7,461 nt of DNA, from the NCBI GenBank assembly GCA_031283905.1, contig JAITAW010000285.1, forward strand, positions 1 through 7,461, given 5' to 3'. The notes under the pieces are model-generated. The model was given only the letters and a program-made list of their open reading frames with translations. It was not told the origin of the DNA and searched no databases. This document shows, piece after piece, positions 1 through 6,317 of this stretch (position 1 is its first letter; each line of letters starts with the position of its first letter). This DNA is from Treponema sp. GTDB taxonomy: Bacteria > Spirochaetota > Spirochaetia > Treponematales > Breznakiellaceae. A program made the position numbers and the translations under genes.

Positions 1-200
1 TGTGCGTACTGAGCGGCGGAAAACGGGGGGCCTATCACAACGTCTGGCGTAACCAAAAAATTGCTTGGAGGGCTGCCGTACCGTTGTGCGCGCTGAGCGG
101 CAGAAAACGGGTGTCCCCATACCCGCGTCTTGCGTAACAAAAAATTTTTTTTACCTTGTTTCTTGCTTGGAGGGCTGCCGGGCCGTTGTGCGCGCTGAAA
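1..200. repeat. Imperfect tandem repeat, about three copies, first cut by window edge
   Basis: A GC-rich unit recurs. The core TGTGCG(C/T) followed by CTGAG and GCGG(C)AGAAAACGG occurs from 1, from 85 and, cut short, from 187. Copies 2 and 3 share GCTTGGAGGGCTGCCG at 63-78 and 165-180, then CCGTTGTGCGCGCTGA. Copies 1 and 2 both end in a GCGTAAC(C)AAAAAATT stretch. The period is 84 bp between copies 1 and 2 and 102 bp between copies 2 and 3, the extra bases being a T-rich insertion near 144-162. Within copy 2 CTGCCG (73-78) and CGGCAG (98-103) form an inverted repeat. Minus-strand reading gives a repeated SAHNGxAALQA peptide, but no convincing gene. It looks like an intergenic repeat family. 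Confidence 0.75.
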
Positions 201-348
201 GGGGAGGTCATGGCAAGTACGCGGAACGTACCCGCACCCATAACCCCGGGCATTCTCAAGGCGTAACGCTTAAAAGGCCCCCGCGCTACGCTGTTGGCGG
301 ACGAATGGGGACATTCAATAAACCAGCCGGATGCGCTAAAATAAAAGT
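201..348. other. Intergenic stretch between the repeats and the small gene pair
   Basis: No gene is convincing here. The frame of the following gene is closed by TAA at 337-339, so that gene cannot extend into this stretch. A small inverted repeat GTAC...GTAC lies near 217-231. A poor promoter-like pair, TTGGCG at 294-299 and CAATAA at 316-321 with a 16-base spacer, could serve the gene at 349, but the -10 match is weak. Confidence 0.4.
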
Positions 349-633
349 ATGGAAGATCAGGTATTATTCACCCCTTCGGCGTTCAAGCACGGTGAGACCG
401 AAGCCAGCATCTACCATGCCATTGAGACCAAGATCTATGAAGGCAGGATAAAAAATTACGACAATAAATTCGGTATCGCCGCTTTCAACGCCAGGGGGAA
501 TTTGATTGAAACGCTGTACAACATCGTTGACGATGAATGTGTTCAGATTCTTCACGCGATGAAGGCCCGTAAGGGCGTAATTACCCAGCTTGAGAGACTG
601 GATGGAGGCGAACATGGCATATATGACCGATGA
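349..633 (+). CDS. Small BrnT-like putative toxin (94 aa)
   Basis: This encodes a 94-residue soluble protein without signal peptide or membrane segment. Its layout resembles small RNase-like toxins of the BrnT type and related KHG proteins: an N-terminal SAFKHG motif (residues 10-15), an Ile/Ala helix (EASIYHAI), a central FGIAAFNARGNLIETLY strand pair, and a late HAMKAR motif (about 69-74). The closing His and Arg are where BrnT-like folds carry conserved basic residues. The family call is by eye, and function is inferred from size and from the overlapping partner. The ATG at 349 is the first start after an in-frame TAA at 337, but no good Shine-Dalgarno sequence precedes it. Its 3' end overlaps the next gene by 20 bases, which indicates translational coupling. 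It might instead be a conserved protein of unknown function. Confidence 0.6.
   Translation: MEDQVLFTPSAFKHGETEASIYHAIETKIYEGRIKNYDNKFGIAAFNARGNLIETLYNIVDDECVQILHAMKARKGVITQLERLDGGEHGIYDR
604..608 (+). promoter_or_regulatory. Ribosome binding site deciding the start at 614
   Basis: GGAGG lies within the last codons of the upstream gene, 5 bases before ATG 614. It is the only strong site for this gene and favours coupled translation of the pair. Confidence 0.6.
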
Positions 634-849
634 AGAAGCGGACGCACTGGACGAGGAACTGACCCGCGCTATCCCTGAATTAGGGCCGAATGGGGAGGGC
701 TTTTTTCCGGCAAGGGCTACCAGATAATTGCTCCTGATAGGGATACGGCCCGTATTCTGAACGCAAGGGCAATAGCCCTGCGGCAGACTCCCGCCGAACT
801 GGTAGCCAAGATGGTTCATGAGCAACTGGCGGCCTCCGCCACGCTATAG
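614..849 (+). pseudogene. Antitoxin-like partner gene, frame disrupted at a T6 run
   Basis: From ATG 614 (GGAGG at 604-608, 5-base spacer, inside the upstream gene) the frame reads MAYMTDEEADALDEELTRAI and stops at TAA 725-727 after 37 residues. A sequence that continues sensibly lies one frame away, ending at TAG 847-849, with a late stretch ALRQTPAELVAKMVHEQL. The two join at the T6 run 701-706: one more T would give a continuous 78-residue protein. The acidic N-terminus and the C-terminal TPAEL helix resemble small antitoxins with a ribbon-helix-helix-like C-terminal part, and the overlap with the preceding BrnT-like gene supports a pair. The break may be a true mutation, a homopolymer sequencing error, or less likely a programmed -1 shift. 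The second start at 623 is too far from the ribosome binding site. Confidence 0.6.
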
Positions 850-883
850 GGTGACGGAGGCCTAACGGGAAGGAAAAAATCAA

Positions 884-903
884 CGCGGTGCGCGCGGGTT
901 TTT
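884..903 (+). terminator. Possible weak terminator after the small gene pair
   Basis: CGCG-GTG-CGCG (884-894) followed closely by a run of five T (899-903) lies 34 bases past the last stop. The stem is only 4 bp, so it is a weak candidate rho-independent terminator on the plus strand. Confidence 0.3.
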
Positions 904-920
904 GATACGAAGCGCTCTTG

Positions 921-943
921 TATCCGCGCGGGGCGCGCGGGTA
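921..943. repeat. Strong GC-rich inverted repeat in the convergent spacer
   Basis: CCGCGCG (924-930), loop GGG and CGCGCGG (934-940) form a perfect 7-bp stem, extended outward by one wobble and two A-T pairs to about 10 bp. It lies between the convergent small-gene pair and the response regulator gene. It could act as a bidirectional transcription stop, although no T-run follows directly on either strand. Confidence 0.5.
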
Positions 944-954
944 ACCACGCACGG

Positions 955-980
955 AAAGAAAAGAGCGCGTATATACCCGC
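955..980 (-). terminator. Possible terminator of the kinase-regulator transcript
   Basis: Just past the regulator stop codon on the minus strand, an imperfect palindrome at 965-980 (GCGGGTATATACGCGC) is followed by the T-rich stretch TCTTTTCTTT (955-964). The stem is short with a mismatch, so this is a weak candidate that may act with the stronger inverted repeat at 921-943. Confidence 0.3.
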
Positions 981-991
981 AAGGAAAAGAA

Positions 992-2371
992 TTAGCCGGT
1001 ACCGTCATCCGGCGGCGCTTCTTCATTCCAGCCGTCCAGTTTCCGGTGCAGGGTCTTTCTGCCGATGCCGAGAATTTCGGCGGTTTTGCTCTTGTTCCCT
1101 TGATGCGCCGCAAGCGTGTCCCGAATCACGATCTTCTCGGCTTCCGCAAGCGTTGAACCGAGCGGGATATGTATCCACCCCGCGTCATTCTTGCCCCGCA
1201 ATGAACGCAGCGTGGGCGGCAGATCGTCTACGGTTATGAGCTTTCCCCTCGCCATGACGACCGCGCTTTCTATGCAGTTCTGCAATTCCCGCACATTGCC
1301 CGTCCAATCATAGGTGAAAAAGATGGAACGGGCGCGTTCGTCAATGCCCTCGATGGATTTCGCGTTGTCCGCCGCGAATCTCTTCAAAAACGCCGAAATA
1401 AGCAGGGGCAGGTCGTCCTTGCGCTCGCGCAGCGGCGGCACTTCGATATTTACCACGTTGAGCCGGAAATACAGGTCTTCACGAAACGTCCCCTTCTCAA
1501 TTTCCGCTTTGAGATCGCGGTTCGTAGCCGCGACAACACGGACATCGGTTTCTATGGTCTCATCCCCTCCCACACGCTCGAACTTCCGTTCCTGCAACAC
1601 CCGCAACAGCTTTATTTGAATGTTTTGGTTTATCTCGCCGATTTCATCGAGAAAGAGCGTGCCTCCGTTAGCGCGTTCAAAGATGCCGCGCCGCCGCGCG
1701 ACCGCTCCGGTAAAAGCACCTTTTTCATGCCCGAAAAGCTCGCTCTCAAGCAGCGTTTCCGTGAAAGCCGCGCAATGCACTTTTATACAGGGTTTGTCTT
1801 TGCGCGGGGAAAGCTCGTGTATGGCGTTTGCGACCAGCTCCTTGCCCACGCCGGATTCGCCCGTGATAAGCACGGACGCCTTTGACGGGGCCACGCGGCT
1901 TATGGTGTCAAACACTTTGCGCATGGCCGCGCTTGTGCCGATGATGGTTTTGAACTGTTTGTCGCGTTCGGATTCTTCTTTCCAGCGGCGGTACTCAATT
2001 TCATCCTCGCGGTTTTTAAGCGCCCGCTTGACCAGGTGGGAAAGATGATCAAGGTTCGGCGGCTTGGTGAGAAAATCGTACGCGCCGTTCTGTATTGCGG
2101 CGACCGCGTTTTCAATGGTACCGTGGCCGGTAAGCACAATGATCGGCGTTCCCGGACTTTCCGCCAAAATCTTTTTCAGCAGTTCTTCGCCGCTCAAGCC
2201 GGGCATACGCAAGTCCGTGATAACGAGGTCTATGTCGCCTTTTTGAAAGCGTTTGAGCGCCTCGTCCCCGGACTCTACGGCGACTACATCGTAGCCGTCC
2301 ATTTCAAGTGAAGCCGCGAGACCTTCGCGGATGTTTTTCTCGTCATCGGCTGCCAAAAGCCTGAATTTCAT
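992..2371 (-). CDS. NtrC-family sigma-54-dependent response regulator
   Basis: This 459-residue bacterial enhancer-binding protein activates transcription by RNA polymerase carrying sigma-54. The receiver domain (about 3-117) has acidic pair D9/D10, phospho-acceptor D53 in the TDLRMPG motif, T81 and K103. The AAA+ domain (about 143-380) has Walker A GESGVGKE (171-178), the sigma-54-contacting GAFTGA loop (218-223) and Walker B GGTLFLDEIGE (235-245). A Fis-type helix-turn-helix lies at about 408-447. All key residues are present and the length is normal. Its start is 4 bp past the kinase stop, with AAGGAA 10 bases upstream, so the two are surely co-transcribed and partner each other. Spirochaete members are often labelled AtoC, but nothing here shows control of acetoacetate genes. 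The regulon is unknown, and no -24/-12 promoter was recognised in the window. Confidence 0.95.
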   Translation of the reverse strand: MKFRLLAADDEKNIREGLAASLEMDGYDVVAVESGDEALKRFQKGDIDLVITDLRMPGLSGEELLKKILAESPGTPIIVLTGHGTIENAVAAIQNGAYDFLTKPPNLDHLSHLVKRALKNREDEIEYRRWKEESERDKQFKTIIGTSAAMRKVFDTISRVAPSKASVLITGESGVGKELVANAIHELSPRKDKPCIKVHCAAFTETLLESELFGHEKGAFTGAVARRRGIFERANGGTLFLDEIGEINQNIQIKLLRVLQERKFERVGGDETIETDVRVVAATNRDLKAEIEKGTFREDLYFRLNVVNIEVPPLRERKDDLPLLISAFLKRFAADNAKSIEGIDERARSIFFTYDWTGNVRELQNCIESAVVMARGKLITVDDLPPTLRSLRGKNDAGWIHIPLGSTLAEAEKIVIRDTLAAHQGNKSKTAEILGIGRKTLHRKLDGWNEEAPPDDGTG

Positions 2372-2375
2372 GGTT

Positions 2376-3611
2376 TTACATTTCCTTGCATTCTACGACC
2401 GGTTCGTCTCCGCCGCTTTCTTTCACCGGTTCCGGCAGGCTCCGCAGGTCTTTCTGCACTATGGGCAGGCTGATGATGAAGCCTGCGCCTTTTCCGGGCT
2501 TTGATTTCACCGTGATTTCACCCTTATGCTCGTGGATGATTTTATACACCAGCGTCAGCCCCAGTCCTGAACCGGCGGCTTTGGTGGTAAAATACGGCTC
2601 AAAAATCTTGGATAAATTTTCTTCGGGAATGCCTTCGCCCGTGTCCGCGACCGTGATAAGGGCATCCGAGTCTTTTGCCGCGGTTTTTATGGAAAGTACG
2701 CCGCCTTCCGGCATGGCGGCAATGGCGTTCTTTATCAGGTTGAGCATCGCCTGTTTCATGTACCGCTCGTCAAAACACACCAACGGCAAATCTTCCTGAA
2801 AATCAATATTCCATTCAATATTGTTTTCTTCCAGCTCAAAGGAGACAAAATCCAGCAACTCCTTCAAAAAAGCGTTGACATCCCCTTCCGCCGGCTCCAT
2901 GTCCATAGGGCGCACCGCAAAAAGAAAGTCCACCACAATATGGTTAAGCCGGTCGATTTCTTCGTTTATAATCCCAAGGTACTTTTCAAAGGTGCCGTAC
3001 AGCGCCGCGTGTTCAACGAACCGCTCCTTATGCGCGTTTAAGGCTTTCTGAATAAGCTGTACATGAATGGAAAGGGAACCGAGCGGGTTCTTAATCTCAT
3101 GCGCCATGCCCGCAGCCATGTTGGTAAGGCTTGCGAGGCTCTCCATGCGCCGCATCCGGGCTTCCCGCCGCCGCTTTTCAGTAATATCTTCTATGTGGAT
3201 AAGCGAACCGGAAACATGGCCGTCCTGCACGAGCGGCAACACGCTCAAACTCAACAGGCGCAGTTGATTCGTATGTTCAACGTAAAATTCCTTGTCTAAC
3301 GCCTTGTCCCCGCTTTCAAGAACATGTTTGAGAAACGGCGGCACTTTTTCATCGCGGATCATGCTCCAGACGGGCGGCTTGTTTTTCTCGCTTTTTTCAT
3401 CATCCCCGGAAATGGGCAAATACCGTTTGGCGCGCCGGTTCGCCATGATGAGGCAGTGATCTCCACCGCATACCAGAACGCCCTCCCGTAGCGAATCAAG
3501 CACGGTCTCCAGCCGGTCGATTTCATCAGCGGCTGAGACCAGCAGTTCTCCCACTTGCTCGGCTCTCAGTTTATTTAATTTTTGCAAGGCTCTTTTTATA
3601 AATTGCCGCAT
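2376..3611 (-). CDS. Cytoplasmic PAS-domain sensor histidine kinase (NtrB-like)
   Basis: This 411-residue sensor kinase should phosphorylate the regulator encoded directly downstream. After an N-terminal helix (1-40) comes a PAS-like domain (about 36-145) ending in the IEDITEKRRRE linker typical of PAS/PAC modules. The dimerisation and phospho-acceptor segment has H171 in GMAHEIKNPLGSL. The ATPase domain (about 245-390) shows the N box NLIKNA (N294), G1 DTGEGI (322-327), F box FEPYFTTK (336-343) and G2 GSGLGL (346-351). No membrane segment is visible, so it senses a cytoplasmic signal or a partner; the ligand is not evident. A short acidic tail follows the catalytic domain. The start at 3611 is supported by GGTGA a few bases upstream. 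It follows the small membrane protein gene by 35 bp. Confidence 0.93.
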   Translation of the reverse strand: MRQFIKRALQKLNKLRAEQVGELLVSAADEIDRLETVLDSLREGVLVCGGDHCLIMANRRAKRYLPISGDDEKSEKNKPPVWSMIRDEKVPPFLKHVLESGDKALDKEFYVEHTNQLRLLSLSVLPLVQDGHVSGSLIHIEDITEKRRREARMRRMESLASLTNMAAGMAHEIKNPLGSLSIHVQLIQKALNAHKERFVEHAALYGTFEKYLGIINEEIDRLNHIVVDFLFAVRPMDMEPAEGDVNAFLKELLDFVSFELEENNIEWNIDFQEDLPLVCFDERYMKQAMLNLIKNAIAAMPEGGVLSIKTAAKDSDALITVADTGEGIPEENLSKIFEPYFTTKAAGSGLGLTLVYKIIHEHKGEITVKSKPGKGAGFIISLPIVQKDLRSLPEPVKESGGDEPVVECKEM

Positions 3612-3646
3612 AGCATCACCGGTTTGTGGAAAAATTATTGTGGATA

Positions 3647-3892
3647 TTACTCTTCTTCTTCCGGCATTTCGTCTTCTTCATCCTCTTCTTTCTCTTTCTT
3701 AGGCGCCTTTTTTATCTTTTTTGCTTCGGACTTTTTTTCGGATTTCGGTTTGGCTTCAGGGTTGAAATGGGTAACGTAATGTACCAGCGCGATGTACAAC
3801 ATCACAATTACAGCCGCGCCAATCACTTGCCATGAAGTCAGCAATTCTATCAAAAAGGTTTTGAATTCGCTTGGAATCATTTCTTCCGCCAT
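3647..3892 (-). CDS. Small single-helix membrane protein with charge-segregated tail
   Basis: This is an unrecognised 81-residue protein. One hydrophobic helix (about 22-40, WQVIGAAVIVMLYIALVHYV) follows a short amphipathic N-terminus. The rest is almost all charged: a lysine-rich part (about 48-66) and then a block of Glu/Asp to the C-terminus (67-81). It has no signal cleavage site, so it probably sits in the inner membrane as an anchor or adaptor. No enzymatic motif is visible. The start is uncertain: ATG 3892 has no Shine-Dalgarno sequence, while the in-frame ATG at 3880 (77 aa) has GGAAG close before it. It lies between htrA and the kinase gene, 35 bp from the latter, so it may be co-transcribed with the two-component pair and could link it to the membrane; that role is inference. 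The tail is encoded by a long purine-rich stretch. Confidence 0.7.
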   Translation of the reverse strand: MAEEMIPSEFKTFLIELLTSWQVIGAAVIVMLYIALVHYVTHFNPEAKPKSEKKSEAKKIKKAPKKEKEEDEEDEMPEEEE

Positions 3893-3904
3893 AACATAAA
3901 GGAA

Positions 3905-3951
3905 GGGCGCGCTGTTTGCGCGAGCGGCGCAAAGCGCTCAACAACGCGCCC
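3905..3951 (-). terminator. Large hairpin between htrA and the small membrane protein gene
   Basis: GGGCGCG (3905-3911) pairs with CGCGCCC (3945-3951); past one mismatch, TGTT (3913-3916) pairs with AACA (3940-3943), and the interior can fold further through GAGCG/CGCTC. It begins 8 bases after the htrA stop. On the minus strand it is followed by TTCCTTT, a poor U-tract, so it may be a partial terminator or attenuator or may protect the htrA message end. It ends 12 bases before the next start codon. Confidence 0.55.
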
Positions 3952-3958
3952 TCAAAGT

Positions 3959-5470
3959 CTACCGTTTAAACTTGGGGGATTCCAGCGTGGCTTCGCCGCG
4001 TATGAAAGAGAACCACAGTTCTTTGCCCGTGTCTTCCCGAAGCGCTTTGTAGAAGCCCGGCAGGTCATTCACCTGTTTGTCGTTTACGGCTATGATCCGG
4101 TCGTTGCGCTGTAAGCCAACGACTGACGCGGGCGTCTGGGTATACACCTGGGCAACGTACAGTCCCCGCGCGTTTTTATCAAGTTTAAGCGCGTTGCGGA
4201 GTTCGGCGGTGAGCGGCAACACGAACACGCCGGGCCACAACTTTTTGTTGTCGGCCGCTACGTCATTGGTACGTTCATCTATGGTAATGGTGAATTTTTG
4301 CGATACCCCGTCCCGGAACAGAACGAATTCAGCTTTGTCGCCCGGTTTTAAGTCGCCTACCATAAGGGTAAGATGGTTCATATCCTTCACTTCTTTGCCG
4401 TTTACCGCGGTAATAAAGTCTCCGGCCCGAATGCCGCCCTTGTCTGCCGGAGAATCGAGGAACACCTGGGAGGCGAACGCGCCGCGTTGCCCTTCGGGAA
4501 CGCCAAGCGCCTTCACCAAATCCCTGTCGGCGTTGATGAGCGACACGCCGAGCCAGCCGTAACTGATGGCGCCTTTTGAGATGAATTCGTCAATGGAACG
4601 TTTCGCGTTATTAATCGGAATGGCAAATCCAAGCCCCATTGAGCCGCCTGCGCCGTTTTTAGTGGCGATCCATGTGTTGATGCCGATCACTTCGCCGCGT
4701 ATATTCACCAACGCGCCGCCCGAATTTCCCTGGTTGATGGAAGCGTCGGTTTGGATGAAGTCGTTGATGTTGTTTGCCGGACCTCCGCTACGTCCGACTG
4801 CGCTCACAATGCCCATCGTAACGGACGACATATAGCCGAGCGGATTTCCCACCGCGATCGCCCAGTCTCCGACTTTCACAGCGTCAGAATCGCCCAGCAC
4901 GGCGATGGGCCAAGAATCCGTGGTCTTAAAGGAAATCATCGCAATATCTTTGCGGTCATCTTTTCCAACAAGGACCGCAGGGTACTCTTTGCCGTTGCTC
5001 ATGACAACAAAAATTTCGGTTGCGCCGTCAATCACATGGTTATTGGTGAGTACATAATACGCCTCTTTGTCTTGACGAACTATGATGCCGGAGCCGAGTC
5101 CCTGCGAGCGGTATTCCCGCTCTTCAGAAGAATCATCGTTGCCGCTATCGGGACCAAAGAAGAAATCCCACGGAATGCCGTTGAAACGCGGCGTTTGCTG
5201 TTTTGTTATTGATACCGTGTTGATCTCCACCACGCTCGGCAGCACTTTCTCCGATACGGCGCGGAAGGCGTTCTGCAAGCCTTCCGCAACGGAAAGCGCG
5301 TCCGCCGGAAGTACGGCCGTCCTGTTTTCTTCCGCCTGAGCCGTTATGTTCATATTCGGCTTCCAGTACGGGAAAAAAAAGAAAGCCAATAAAAATCCAA
5401 AAACAACGCCTATTAGCACGAGGCTGAATACAAAAATATTTTTTGAAGACGGCTTTTTCATCAGTTCCAT
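3959..5470 (-). CDS. htrA: HtrA/DegP-family membrane-anchored serine protease
   Basis: This HtrA-type envelope protease degrades or refolds damaged exported proteins. It has 503 residues from the chosen start. A single hydrophobic segment (about 12-34) after a short basic N-terminus acts as signal anchor or uncleaved signal. The trypsin-like domain (about 65-300) carries the triad H145 (TNNHVIDGA), D175 (DRKDIA) and S250 (GNSGG). Two PDZ domains follow, at about 304-400 (starting YGWLGVSL) and about 410-497, giving the DegP/DegQ order. A 20-residue upstream extension to ATG 5530 is open, but AGGAG sits 7 bases before ATG 5470, which decides the start. A promoter with a perfect TATAAT box lies about 130 bp upstream, and the leader between is rich in hairpins. 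It is followed head to tail by the small membrane protein and the two-component genes. Confidence 0.95.
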   Translation of the reverse strand: MELMKKPSSKNIFVFSLVLIGVVFGFLLAFFFFPYWKPNMNITAQAEENRTAVLPADALSVAEGLQNAFRAVSEKVLPSVVEINTVSITKQQTPRFNGIPWDFFFGPDSGNDDSSEEREYRSQGLGSGIIVRQDKEAYYVLTNNHVIDGATEIFVVMSNGKEYPAVLVGKDDRKDIAMISFKTTDSWPIAVLGDSDAVKVGDWAIAVGNPLGYMSSVTMGIVSAVGRSGGPANNINDFIQTDASINQGNSGGALVNIRGEVIGINTWIATKNGAGGSMGLGFAIPINNAKRSIDEFISKGAISYGWLGVSLINADRDLVKALGVPEGQRGAFASQVFLDSPADKGGIRAGDFITAVNGKEVKDMNHLTLMVGDLKPGDKAEFVLFRDGVSQKFTITIDERTNDVAADNKKLWPGVFVLPLTAELRNALKLDKNARGLYVAQVYTQTPASVVGLQRNDRIIAVNDKQVNDLPGFYKALREDTGKELWFSFIRGEATLESPKFKR

Positions 5471-5591
5471 ATGAATGCTCCTGTTTGCTGGTATGGTTAA
5501 GAGAATCTCTGAAAACTGCCGTTGCCGCAAAGCAACGTCCGCTCTGCGGCGCGCGCCTCACAACGCAACTTCGTGTTTTTAGAGGTTTTCC
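5471..5591 (-). promoter_or_regulatory. Structured 5' leader of htrA
   Basis: The predicted message leader is about 120 nt. It can form AGAGG-AAAA-CCTCT near its 5' end (5581-5594), a 10-bp palindrome GGCGCGCGCC (5548-5557), and CGTTGC/GCAACG with a 6-base loop (5520-5537). The AGGAG ribosome site (5478-5482) is single-stranded or weakly paired with CTCTT (5499-5503). The length and structure suggest post-transcriptional control, but no known riboswitch was recognised. Confidence 0.4.
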
Positions 5592-5597
5592 TCTTTA

Positions 5598-5626
5598 ATT
5601 ATAAACTATAATAATGATTTTTACAA
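5598..5626 (-). promoter_or_regulatory. Sigma-70-type promoter of htrA
   Basis: On the minus strand TTGTAA (5621-5626), a 17-base spacer and a consensus TATAAT (5598-5603) form a good vegetative promoter in an AT-rich patch. Transcription would begin near 5591. It lies between the nifU-like stop at 5671 and the htrA start. Confidence 0.7.
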
Positions 5627-5670
5627 ATGGTTACAATGGGAAAGCCGGAAACCGGAGGCGTTTTTCGTCT

Positions 5671-6261
5671 TCACTTTCCATAAATATGCTCAAATTCGTG
5701 GAGCAACTCCAACGCTTTGTTTTTGCACCCTCCGCATACGGTACCGATTTTGGTCGCTTCCTGCAGCTGCCCCCAGGAACGCGCCCCTTTGTGGAAAGCG
5801 TTTTCTATATCTTTGTCCGTAACGCCAAGACAATGGCAGATTTCAGTCGCCGCTTCTTTAAGCATACCCGCCCTGCCGGTCTTTGCAAGATAGTCATCGA
5901 TAGCGGCGCGGAGCGCCTTGTCGCCCAGTACGGAACAATGTATCTTGTGTTCGGGCAATCCGCCCAGTTTTTCAACCAGTTGTTCCGGCTTAATAGTGTA
6001 CGCCTGGGTAATGTTCATGCCCTTTATTAGTTCCGAAAGCATACTGGTAGACGCGATTGCGCTCGCGCAGCCGTATGTCTTCCAGCGCACGTCGGTAATC
6101 ACATCATCTTTTATTTTAAGCAACATGAGCATCTGATCCCCGCACCTGACGTTGCCGGTAAGCCCGCGTCCATCAGCAGAAAACGCCGCTTCATCGCCAA
6201 ACAGCACGTTTCGGGGGTTTGTGAAATGCTCTTTCACCGTATCTGAATACAGCCAGTTCAT
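5671..6261 (-). CDS. nifU: NifU-like Fe-S scaffold protein (IscU plus BFD-type domain)
   Basis: This 196-residue scaffold builds or passes on iron-sulfur clusters in the cytoplasm. The IscU-like domain (about 1-125) has the three cluster cysteines C40, C65 and C109, with the usual D42 beside C40 and H108 before C109. A BFD-like [2Fe-2S] segment (about 135-190) has C142 and C144 (CHC) and C176 and C179 (CGGC). The C-terminal Nfu domain of full NifU proteins is absent; the protein ends cleanly, so it is a natural short form rather than a visible truncation. GGAGG 7 bases before ATG 6261 supports the start. It appears to be a single-gene unit with its own promoter. No cysteine desulfurase (nifS/iscS) gene is in the window, although one commonly neighbours such scaffolds. 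A role in nitrogenase maturation or general Fe-S supply cannot be told apart here. Confidence 0.93.
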   Translation of the reverse strand: MNWLYSDTVKEHFTNPRNVLFGDEAAFSADGRGLTGNVRCGDQMLMLLKIKDDVITDVRWKTYGCASAIASTSMLSELIKGMNITQAYTIKPEQLVEKLGGLPEHKIHCSVLGDKALRAAIDDYLAKTGRAGMLKEAATEICHCLGVTDKDIENAFHKGARSWGQLQEATKIGTVCGGCKNKALELLHEFEHIYGK

Positions 6262-6288
6262 ACGAGTACCTCCAAATTTATGACTAAT

Positions 6289-6317
6289 AATATAATCTAT
6301 TTACCGGAGGTATTCAA
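6289..6317 (-). promoter_or_regulatory. Promoter of the nifU-like gene
   Basis: On the minus strand TTGAAT (6312-6317) and TATATT (6289-6294) are separated by 17 bases, with a start expected near 6282 and a 20-base leader carrying GGAGG at 6269-6273. The spacer contains the dyad TACC-GGA-GGTA (6302-6312), where a repressor could block polymerase; that role is a guess. Confidence 0.6.

Noticed and set aside
1..200. CRISPR array
   Set aside because: The repeats are too long, unequal in spacing and imperfect, and there are no short unique spacers or cas genes.
35..259. Minus-strand open frame with repeated SAHNGxAALQA
   Set aside because: The peptide repetition is explained by the DNA repeat; no start signal or protein-like features are seen.
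65..451. Plus-strand open frame of 128 codons over the repeat region
   Set aside because: It translates repeat copies, has no ribosome binding site or family resemblance, and runs out of frame into the BrnT-like gene.
701..706. Programmed -1 frameshift site
   Set aside because: The site reads C TTT TTT rather than a classic X XXY YYZ heptamer, and no clear downstream pseudoknot was seen; a one-base deletion or read error is simpler.
364..825. Minus-strand open frame of 153 codons
   Set aside because: It lies antisense to the small gene pair, whose overlap, ribosome site and motifs are better supported.
5471..5530. N-terminal extension of the protease to ATG 5530
   Set aside because: It has no Shine-Dalgarno sequence, whereas AGGAG is well placed for ATG 5470, directly before a signal-anchor sequence.
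3893..5670. Sigma-54 (-24/-12) promoter for the genes next to the NtrC-type regulator
   Set aside because: No GG-N10-GC element matching TGGCAC-N5-TTGC was found in the upstream regions examined.
5614..6030. Plus-strand open frame of 138 codons
   Set aside because: It is a shadow of the NifU-like gene, whose cysteine motifs are unmistakable.
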